NCBI GenBank assembly: GCA_964437445.1
Contig: CAYTGR010000017.1
Span: 1-64,000 of the forward strand
DNA length: 64,000 nt
Source of the DNA: CAYTGR01 sp964437445
GTDB lineage: Bacteria; Chloroflexota; Anaerolineae; B4-G1; SLSP01
Direction of reading: 5' to 3'
Both the position numbers and the translations under genes were made by a program. Below, piece by piece: positions 58,910-64,000 of the stretch. Numbering within the stretch: position 1 is the stretch's first letter; each line of letters opens with the position of its first letter. The notes below the pieces were generated by a model that saw only the letters and a list, made by a program, of their open reading frames with translations, was not told where the DNA came from and made no database searches.

Positions 58910-59614
58910 ATGTCACGTGGCGATATCATCGGCCTGGTTTTATCTTATGGGTATGCCTTTGGATTGCTGTTCAGCGTAGAAGCCATTGGCAAAGCCCTTC
59001 ACTGGTCGCAGACCTTCACCCGCAAGCTCATCCATATCGGGGCCGGCTTGTGGATTTGGGGCATCCTGGCGCTCTTTGACACCTGGTACTATGGCATCAT
59101 CCCCTTCGCTACTTTCATCGTGCTCAACTACATTTTCTACCGCCAGCAGAGCTTCAAAGCGATGGATACCACCGGCTCCACGTTGGGGACGGTCTACTTC
59201 GCCATCTCCATCACTCTCCTGTTTGGGTTGCTCTGGCGGACCGGCGGCGCGGTGGATCGGGTTCCCGTGGCGGCGGCCGCGGTCATGGCAATGACCTTAG
59301 GCGATGGGATGGCCAGCATTGTCGGCAACCGTTGGGGCCGGCATACCTACACGGTCCTGAAATCTACCCGCAGCTGGGAGGGGACCTTAGCGATGGCGCT
59401 GTTTGCCTTCCTGGGGATTTTCCTGACCCTCTGGTTGCTTCCCGGCTCGGCGCTCAGCCCCTTTAGCGTGACGTTGGGGGCGGGCCGCGCGCTGGTGTTG
59501 GCCTTGCTGGGGACTGCGGTGGCCGTGCTGGCCGAGGGTACCTCGCCGCTTGGCACCGACAACCTGAGCGTCCCGCTCCTCACGGGGCTGGCACTCTATC
59601 TGCTGGCGCGCTGA
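58910..59614 (+). CDS. Phytol/dolichol kinase-like CTP-dependent membrane kinase (VTE5-type)
   Basis: The 234-aa integral membrane protein has about seven helices. It carries the COG0170 signatures TRKLIHIGAGLWI, AAVMAMTLGDGMASIVGNRWGRH and KSTRSWEGTLAM, followed by AEGTSPLGTDNLSVPLL. Family members phosphorylate long-chain alcohols (dolichol, phytol) with CTP. The next gene encodes a DUF92/VTE6-type protein, which in plants and cyanobacteria carries out the second phosphorylation, so this one is probably the prenol kinase. AAGGAGGGGAG precedes the ATG at 58910. Confidence 0.83.
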   Translation: MSRGDIIGLVLSYGYAFGLLFSVEAIGKALHWSQTFTRKLIHIGAGLWIWGILALFDTWYYGIIPFATFIVLNYIFYRQQSFKAMDTTGSTLGTVYFAISITLLFGLLWRTGGAVDRVPVAAAAVMAMTLGDGMASIVGNRWGRHTYTVLKSTRSWEGTLAMALFAFLGIFLTLWLLPGSALSPFSVTLGAGRALVLALLGTAVAVLAEGTSPLGTDNLSVPLLTGLALYLLAR

Positions 59615-59622
59615 GGATAGCC

Positions 59623-60453
59623 ATGACTTTGCCCCTTCGTTTGCTCACCGGTCTTCTGTTCAGTGCTCTGGTCGCCGGGCTGGCTTACCGGCGACATGCG
59701 CTCGCTCCCAGCGGCGTGGCCGGCGCGATCCTGGTCGGTACGCTCATCTGGTGGCTGGGCGGTCCAGCCTGGGGGCTGACGCTCATCACTTTCTTTGTGC
59801 TCTCCAGCCTGCTTTCGTATTACAAGGCCACCGTCAAAGCGGGGCTGGCCGAAAAGTTCTCCAAGGGCTCTCGCCGCGATCTGGGGCAGACGCTGGCCAA
59901 TGGCGGCGCGGGGGCGCTGTTAGCCATCGCCTACGCGCTCCATCCCCACCCGCTGTTGCTGGCAGCTTTCGTCGGCGCGCTGGCCACGGTCAACGCCGAC
60001 ACCTGGGCCACCGAGCTTGGCGTGCTCAGCCGCCGCCCGCCCCGGCTGATCACGACCGGTAAAGTCGTGGAGGTGGGGACCTCCGGCGGGGTCTCGCTCC
60101 AGGGCACCCTGGCCACATTGGCCGGTGGTCTGATCATCGGCCTGGCGGCGCTGGGCTGGCTGCGGCTCGAGCCATGGTTGGGCGGCAGCGGCGGCGGCGA
60201 CTGGCGACTGCTCCTGGTGGGGGCGCTGGGCGGCCTGGGCGGCTCGCTGGCCGATAGTCTGCTTGGGGCCACCGTCCAGGCAATCTACTACTCGTCTGTC
60301 CGCCACAAGGAGACCGAGAAACGCATTGATCCCGATGGCACGCCCAATACCCTGCTCCGTGGCTGGCGCTGGCTGGATAACGACTGGGTCAACTTCCTCA
60401 GCTCCTGCGTGGGAGCGCTGTTGGGCGCTCTGGTAGCCTGGGTGCTGGCTTGA
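59623..60453 (+). CDS. DUF92/TMEM19 family membrane protein, phytyl-phosphate-kinase-like (VTE6-type)
   Basis: The 276-aa membrane protein has six to seven helices. DUF92 signatures are FFVLSSLLSYYKA, SRRDLGQTLANGG, ATVNADTWATELGVLS, TTGKVVEVGTSGGVS, LGGSLADSLLGATVQA and DNDWVNFLSS. The VTE6 branch phosphorylates phytyl monophosphate to the diphosphate. With the upstream kinase it would form a two-step salvage of prenyl alcohols to diphosphates. Only 8 bp separate the two genes. Chlorophyll-derived phytol is one possible source but the lineage may use another prenol. Confidence 0.82.
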   Translation: MTLPLRLLTGLLFSALVAGLAYRRHALAPSGVAGAILVGTLIWWLGGPAWGLTLITFFVLSSLLSYYKATVKAGLAEKFSKGSRRDLGQTLANGGAGALLAIAYALHPHPLLLAAFVGALATVNADTWATELGVLSRRPPRLITTGKVVEVGTSGGVSLQGTLATLAGGLIIGLAALGWLRLEPWLGGSGGGDWRLLLVGALGGLGGSLADSLLGATVQAIYYSSVRHKETEKRIDPDGTPNTLLRGWRWLDNDWVNFLSSCVGALLGALVAWVLA

Positions 60454-60476
60454 CACAAACCAGGGCGGATTATAAT
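60450..60476 (+). promoter_or_regulatory. Promoter of the zinc-ribbon gene
   Basis: TTGACA (60450-60455) and TATAAT (60471-60476) match consensus fully but with a 15-nt spacer. The -35 box overlaps the stop codon of the preceding gene. Confidence 0.65.
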
Positions 60477-60564
60477 GCCCTTAGACACCGGTGGCCTATC
60501 GTCCAGGATCTGGGGTCTTCAAACAGTCGCCGGGGAAATCACTGCTCAAAAGGAGACAAAATTC

Positions 60565-61260
60565 GTGGGCACCAAAATGGAATTTACCGATAATTATAAC
60601 GATCAAAGCACCGATCGTGGGTTCCAGTTTGAATTCTACTGTGACCGCTGTGGAACTGGCTACCGCACGCGCTTCCAACCCTGGGCGACCGGCACCGCGG
60701 CCAGTGTCCTGGATACCGCCAGCAGCCTCTTTGGCGGCATCTTCAGCAGCGCCGCCAATGTCGGCGAACGGGTCCGCTCGGCCGCCTGGCAGAAGGCTCA
60801 CGACGAAGCCTTCCTCGCCGCCATGGAGGAACTGCGGCCTGACTTCATCCAATGCCCCCGTTGCCAGCAGTGGGTTTGCCGGGAGAAGTGTTGGAACCGG
60901 AAACGCGGTCTCTGCAAGACCTGTGCGCCGGACCTGGCGGTAGAACGTTCGGCGGCGCAGGCCAGCCTGGCGGTAGAGCAGGCCTGGAGCGGCGCTACCA
61001 TCGCCGAGGACGACGAACGAGCACTGCGGACCGATGGCCGCGAGACCGTGCTGGCCACCTGCCCCAACTGCGAAGCGCCCCTGGCCGCCAACGCCAAATT
61101 CTGCCCGGAGTGCGGCACCCCGCTCAAGGTCAAGACCGAGTGCGCCAACTGCGGCGCTGAGATCCCCCGGGGCGCGAAATTCTGCCCGGAGTGCGGCACG
61201 CCGGCCGGTGGCGCAGCGTCCCCCAAGAAATCAGCCTCCGGCCGCCGCGCAGGGCAATAG
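60565..61260 (+). CDS. Multi-zinc-ribbon protein
   Basis: The 231-aa protein has an N-terminal CxxC pair (YCDRCGTGYRTRF), a Gly/Ala-rich middle, then CPRC...CREKC...CKTC and two C-terminal ribbons (CPNCEAPLAANAKFCPECG; CANCGAEIPRGAKFCPECG). The first half resembles a domain found in zinc-ribbon and double-zinc-ribbon proteins of unknown role in Gram-positive-type bacteria. GTG at 60565 with AGGAG 9 nt upstream is my start, since upstream frame sequence overlaps the promoter. Confidence 0.7.
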   Translation: MGTKMEFTDNYNDQSTDRGFQFEFYCDRCGTGYRTRFQPWATGTAASVLDTASSLFGGIFSSAANVGERVRSAAWQKAHDEAFLAAMEELRPDFIQCPRCQQWVCREKCWNRKRGLCKTCAPDLAVERSAAQASLAVEQAWSGATIAEDDERALRTDGRETVLATCPNCEAPLAANAKFCPECGTPLKVKTECANCGAEIPRGAKFCPECGTPAGGAASPKKSASGRRAGQ

Positions 61261-61275
61261 TTGAGTGGAGCTACC

Positions 61276-62880
61276 TTGTCATTGCACCCGGAAACGTTCT
61301 CCTTGCCCGTTGAGCAAGAAAAACGCCTGGCCGATTTGGTGCTGATCTGGGCCATCCTTTTCGGGACGTTAGTTCGCCTGACTCCCGCCATCCTGGGCCA
61401 TTTTCCGGTCCTGGATGGCGGGTTGTTTTACACGATGGTGCAGGATCTGCAAACTGCCCATTACGCTCTGCCTACCTACACGTCTTATAACGCGGCCGGG
61501 ATCCCTTTCATGTACCCGCCGTTACCTTTCTACGTGGGAGCCGCGTTAGCGGACTTGTTGCACTTGCCGCTCCTGGAGCTGTTCCGCTGGCTACCGGGGT
61601 TGCTGTGTGCCGTCACCGTGCCGCTTTTTTATGGCTTGAGCCGGACCGTGCTCCCTTCCCGATTGGCCAGTGCCCTGGCAACGCTGGCCTTCGCCATGCT
61701 GCCCTCGGCCTACGACCTGTTCATTGAAGGCGGTGGCCTGACCCGCAGCCTGGGCGCCATTTTTGCGCTGTTGACGCTATGGGCCGTCTACCGCCTGTTC
61801 AGCCAGCGCCGTCTCCGCAACGTTTTCTTCACCATTCTGGCGGCCAGTTTGCTGGTGCTTTCCCATCCAGAGCTCACGTTTCATACCTGTTTCGTCGTCG
61901 CTTTACTGTGGCTTTTCCTGGGACGGGACAAACGGACCGCGCTCTTAGCGTTGGCCGTGGCTGCCGGCGTTTTAGGGCTGACGCTACCCTGGTGGCTCAC
62001 GGTGCTGCAGCGGCATGGCTGGATGCCTCTCCGCGCGACCATGAGCACCAGCTGGCATAACTGGCTCTTCTGGACCCCGTTGCTGACCCTCAACTTTGCG
62101 CAAGAATTCTTTTTCAGCCCCATCACGGTCGTGGCATTGATCGGCGGGCTGGCCTGCCTTATCCAGCGCCATGTTCTGCTCCCGGCCTGGCTGGTCTTGC
62201 CTTTCATCGCCGAACCGCGCAACCCGGCCTTTTCGGCCACGTTACCCCTGGCCTTGCTGTTTGGCGTCGGCATGACCGCCGTCATCTTGCCCGGCCTGAC
62301 CGCGCTGGCGCGGCCTCGCACTGCCGCCCAACTCCCGCCGGCTGAGCCCCGCGTGCCACAGGGGGTACTGCTAACGCTGACCGTTTTTTTGATTTACACG
62401 CTCATCAATGCCTACGCCGCTTCAATGAGTCTGGCCCAATACCGGGTCACCCCTGCCGAACGCCAGGCGCTGCAATGGGTCACGGAGCAGACCCCCACCG
62501 ACGCCCGCTTTGTCCTGCTGACTTACGGCGACCCGTTCAACACCCCCGTCCAGGAATGGTTCCCCACCTTAACCCGGCGCGTCAACGTGGCCGTCGTCCA
62601 GGGATATGAGTGGTTGCCGGGCCAGCTGTATCACCGCAAGCAAGCGTTTGACGAGCTGCGCACCTGCCTGTTTGAGGCCCTTTCCTGCCTGGAACAATGG
62701 GCTGCGCGCCAGAATATCACCTACGATTACGTCTATCTTTATCGGGGATTTGTCGGCGATACGAAAACCCAAAACCTGGCGGGGCTATTGTTGACTTCTC
62801 TGGAAGCATCCCCCGACTATACCCTGGTCTATGACACCCCCGCGATTAAAATTTTTGCCCGCCAACCGGCTGCGCCTTGA
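61276..62880 (+). CDS. Multi-pass membrane protein, GT-C glycosyltransferase-like
   Basis: The 534-aa protein has ten or more hydrophobic segments. The first loop has an acidic pair after helix 1 (FPVLDGGLFYTMVQDLQ) followed by YPPLPFYVGA, a layout seen in GT-C enzymes of the PMT/ArnT/STT3 kind. The C-terminal soluble part is about 130 residues (ALQWVTEQTPTDARFVLLTYGD). It probably transfers sugar from a polyprenyl phosphate donor. TTG at 61276 follows GGAG by 5 nt; a TTG at 61261 directly after the previous stop has no signal. Confidence 0.7.
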   Translation: MSLHPETFSLPVEQEKRLADLVLIWAILFGTLVRLTPAILGHFPVLDGGLFYTMVQDLQTAHYALPTYTSYNAAGIPFMYPPLPFYVGAALADLLHLPLLELFRWLPGLLCAVTVPLFYGLSRTVLPSRLASALATLAFAMLPSAYDLFIEGGGLTRSLGAIFALLTLWAVYRLFSQRRLRNVFFTILAASLLVLSHPELTFHTCFVVALLWLFLGRDKRTALLALAVAAGVLGLTLPWWLTVLQRHGWMPLRATMSTSWHNWLFWTPLLTLNFAQEFFFSPITVVALIGGLACLIQRHVLLPAWLVLPFIAEPRNPAFSATLPLALLFGVGMTAVILPGLTALARPRTAAQLPPAEPRVPQGVLLTLTVFLIYTLINAYAASMSLAQYRVTPAERQALQWVTEQTPTDARFVLLTYGDPFNTPVQEWFPTLTRRVNVAVVQGYEWLPGQLYHRKQAFDELRTCLFEALSCLEQWAARQNITYDYVYLYRGFVGDTKTQNLAGLLLTSLEASPDYTLVYDTPAIKIFARQPAAP

Positions 62881-62959
62881 GCATGGCGAAAATTTTAGGA
62901 GCGGCTTTCCTCGACGCCTTGACGATTTTGGTGAGTCTTTCTGCAATAGAGTGATATCC

Positions 62960-62987
62960 TTGCCTGCCTGCCAGGATATGGTATAAT
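62960..62987 (+). promoter_or_regulatory. Promoter of the tRNA-Gly/split-tRNA unit
   Basis: TTGCCT (62960-62965) and a perfect TATAAT (62982-62987) are 16 nt apart, 9 nt before tRNA-Gly. It probably also serves the intron-bearing tRNA 5 nt downstream. Confidence 0.75.
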
Positions 62988-62996
62988 TTCTCTCAC

Positions 62997-63067
62997 GCGG
63001 GCGTTGCATAATGGCCATGCCTTAGCCTTCCAAGCTAATGATACGGGTTCGATTCCCGTCGCCCGCT
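62997..63067 (+). tRNA. tRNA-Gly (anticodon TCC)
   Basis: Acceptor GCGGGCG/CGCCCGC, anticodon stem TTAGC/GCTAA with loop CTTCCAA, and T loop TTCGATT closed by ACGGG/CCCGT. The anticodon TCC reads GGA/GGG. CCA is not encoded. Confidence 0.93.
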
Positions 63068-63103
63068 CTGAGGGTCCATAGCTCAACGGTTAGAGCGGCC
63101 GGC

Positions 63104-63246
63104 TTAACATAGCGAGTCTAAGTTCAAGTGAGGGTTGTGTAACTCAGCGTGGCAGTTGTGACACACCAGGATACAACGGAACAGAATTTTGTCTGTTTCC
63201 CTTGCAAAGGGGTGCCGCACACAATACAGTTAGATAGTTTGCTCAT
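63104..63246 (-). pseudogene. Decayed HNH homing endonuclease, antisense inside the intron P1 loop
   Basis: Reading the minus strand from the ATG at 63246 gives MSKLSNCIVCGTPLQGKQTK and then FCS, the usual zinc-ribbon opening of intron-borne HNH nucleases. The end of the same family, RCILVCHNCHAELHNPHLN, appears in another frame and stops at 63104. About 60-80 central residues of a normal enzyme are missing and the frame changes near 63185. The gene is therefore a deletion remnant. It runs opposite to the tRNA and intron and fills the insertion bounded by the 9-bp stem. Confidence 0.7.
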
Positions 63247-63489
63247 TGCTGTATTATAGACGAGAATATGACTCGCTACAAGGGCTGCCTGGAGAGTAAT
63301 CTTCAGGTGAAACCTGCCAAATTCGGGGAAGCCTGTGTTGCATAACATGGTAATCCCGAGCCAAGCCCGGTTCAATCTCGTTAGAGATGAATAGGGAAGG
63401 TGTAGAGACTAGACGGCAGGCACCCCACGGGGTGAAGGGATAGTCCAGCCCACAAACCCGAAAGGGGCAGCGAAAGCTGCAGTGGGAAG
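63105..63489 (+). ncRNA. Group I self-splicing intron in the anticodon loop
   Basis: The 385-nt intron inserts between U33 and C34. P1 pairs exon CGGCT (63100-63104) with GGCTG (63283-63287), with U-G at the splice site. The core has P- and Q-like segments (63319-63336; TAATCCCGAGCCAAGCC at 63351), the R element AGAGACTAGACGG (63404-63416), the S element AAGGGATAGTCC (63435-63446) and P9-like GCAGCGAAAGCTGC, and ends in the omega G at 63489. The sequence is closest to the IC3 introns of cyanobacterial tRNA-Leu. Stem TAGCGAGTC (63110-63118) with GACTCGCTA (63270-63278) closes an insertion in the P1 loop. Confidence 0.82.
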
Positions 63490-63548
63490 CATAACCGGTT
63501 GGTTCCGGGTTCGAATCCTGGTGGACCCACTCAGGCAACTACAGAGAA

Positions 63549-63577
63549 CGGCTCGGCGCAGGTCGGGCCGTTTGTGA
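63549..63577 (+). terminator. Weak hairpin between the split tRNA and prfA
   Basis: AACGGCTCG and CGGGCCGTT can pair around a short loop and are followed by TGTGATG. It may end the tRNA transcript but lacks a T tract. Confidence 0.4.
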
Positions 63578-63606
63578 TGTCAGAGCAAAGTGAAGGATGG
63601 TTGGGT

Positions 63607-64000
63607 ATGTTACAAAAACTGGCCGCGATTGAGGCGCGGTACGATGAACTGGAACGGCTGATGGCCGATCCGGCCGTGGTGGCCGATTACGAGAAAGTCG
63701 CCGAATACGCCAAAGAGCGCGCCGAACTGGAGGAACTTGTCACTCTCTACCGGCGCTACCAGCAGGCGCTGGACGAGCTGGATTCGGCGCACCAGATGGT
63801 TGAGGAAGAGAGCGACGCCGAGCTGCGCGCGCTGGCCCATGAGGAGATCGCCCGCCTGCAAGTCGAGACCGAGGCGCTGGAGGTTCAACTGCGCCAGTTG
63901 CTCATTCCCAAGGACCCGCGCGATGAGAAAGATGTCATCGTGGAAATCCGCGCGGGGGCCGGCGGCGATGAGGCCGGGCTGTTCGGCGCCGATCTGCTCC
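63607..64000 (+). CDS. prfA: Peptide chain release factor 1 (5' part, cut by window end)
   Basis: The first 131 codons are visible. The protein begins with the RF1 coiled-coil domain (MLQKLAAIEARYDELERLM) and reaches the conserved PKDPRDEKDVIVEIRAGAGGDEAGLFGADLL. The segment IRAGAGGDEA is shared with RF2, but the N-terminal sequence and length fit RF1, which reads UAA and UAG. The codon-recognition PxT and catalytic GGQ motifs lie beyond the window. Confidence 0.92.
   Translation, partial: MLQKLAAIEARYDELERLMADPAVVADYEKVAEYAKERAELEELVTLYRRYQQALDELDSAHQMVEEESDAELRALAHEEIARLQVETEALEVQLRQLLIPKDPRDEKDVIVEIRAGAGGDEAGLFGADLL

Larger units (their letters stand above)
63072..63529 (+). tRNA. tRNA-Ile2 (CAT anticodon), split by a group I intron
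   Basis: Exon 1 is 63072-63104 and exon 2 is 63490-63529. Joined, they give acceptor GGGTCCA/TGGACCC, D arm GCTC/GAGC, anticodon stem GCCGG/CCGGT, a 7-nt loop CTCATAA and T arm CCGGG-TTCGAAT-CCTGG. The anticodon is CAU. The short variable loop and the CTCATAACC...TTGGTT layout resemble bacterial tRNA-Ile2 (C34 modified to lysidine) more than elongator tRNA-Met. The unspliced gene is easily missed by tRNA finders that do not model introns. Confidence 0.82.

Noticed and set aside
63100..63118. Splice after U34 with P1 GGCTT/GAGTC, giving a Leu (TAA)-like reading
   Set aside because: Joining to the only omega G (63489) would then give an 8-nt anticodon loop, and the short variable arm does not fit tRNA-Leu. 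The GGCTG guide at 63283 fits splicing after U33.
63124..63375. Intact 83-residue protein on the minus strand inside the intron
   Set aside because: Only the segment from 63246 onwards resembles a protein family, and that is frame-shifted and shortened. The upstream part translates the intron core.

Overview
The window is GC-rich, gene-dense bacterial DNA from a scaffold with one 100-N gap at 4739-4838. The mix of genes points to the Chloroflexota (Anaerolineae/Caldilineae-like lineages): EAD/CHAT and multi-NTPase proteins, a kolavelool/tuberculosinol-synthase-like enzyme of the type known from Herpetosiphon, lipoproteins with standard lipoboxes, a KamA-type aminomutase, and many short intergenic repeats. 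This assignment is inference from gene content; no 16S rRNA gene is present.

Layout. 1-4738: a LysM protein, a CHAT protease flanked by two effector-associated domains, and a coiled-coil membrane protein. 4894-8857 (minus strand): mtaB, a membrane protein, two paralogous lipoproteins and a small membrane protein. 9010-13243: 3-methyladenine glycosylase, a large SH3b/glycosidase-like/HhH protein and a smaller HhH membrane protein. 13305-25080 (minus strand): a housekeeping block with a COG2403 GTPase, rpmF-fabD-fabG-asp23-nusB, a coiled-coil gene, coaD, recG, two degV genes, a fakA-like gene and a second asp23 gene. rpmB diverges from this block. 25525-34589: rpe, tRNA-Arg, an ADP-ribosylglycohydrolase, a ferritin-like protein, an AIM24 protein, an Asp/Glu racemase, ruvB, purA, a lipoprotein and a methyltransferase. 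34605-37669 (minus strand): thpR and a PP2C/beta-propeller membrane protein.

37954-48961 is the accessory core. It has a small membrane protein, a terpene-synthase-like gene convergent with a radical SAM/SPASM gene, then five consecutive minus-strand P-loop NTPase genes. The promoter-proximal NTPase has an N-terminal effector-associated domain like that of the CHAT protein at 1322. 49071-54891 (minus strand) holds surE, an ATP-grasp ligase coupled to a lysine 2,3-aminomutase, and an S9 peptidase. 55129-62880 holds htpG, a TPR protein, a VTE5-like/VTE6-like pair predicted to salvage prenyl alcohols, a zinc-ribbon protein and a GT-C-like membrane protein.

The right end carries tRNA-Gly and then a tRNA with anticodon CAU, best read as tRNA-Ile2. 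The latter is split by a 385-nt group I intron whose P1 loop holds an antisense, decayed HNH endonuclease gene. The 5' part of prfA follows and is cut by the window end. Several families of short word-like repeats and at least five copies of a palindromic element occupy the intergenic spaces, and some have become coding sequence at gene ends or linkers. No insertion sequence, prophage or CRISPR array was seen.
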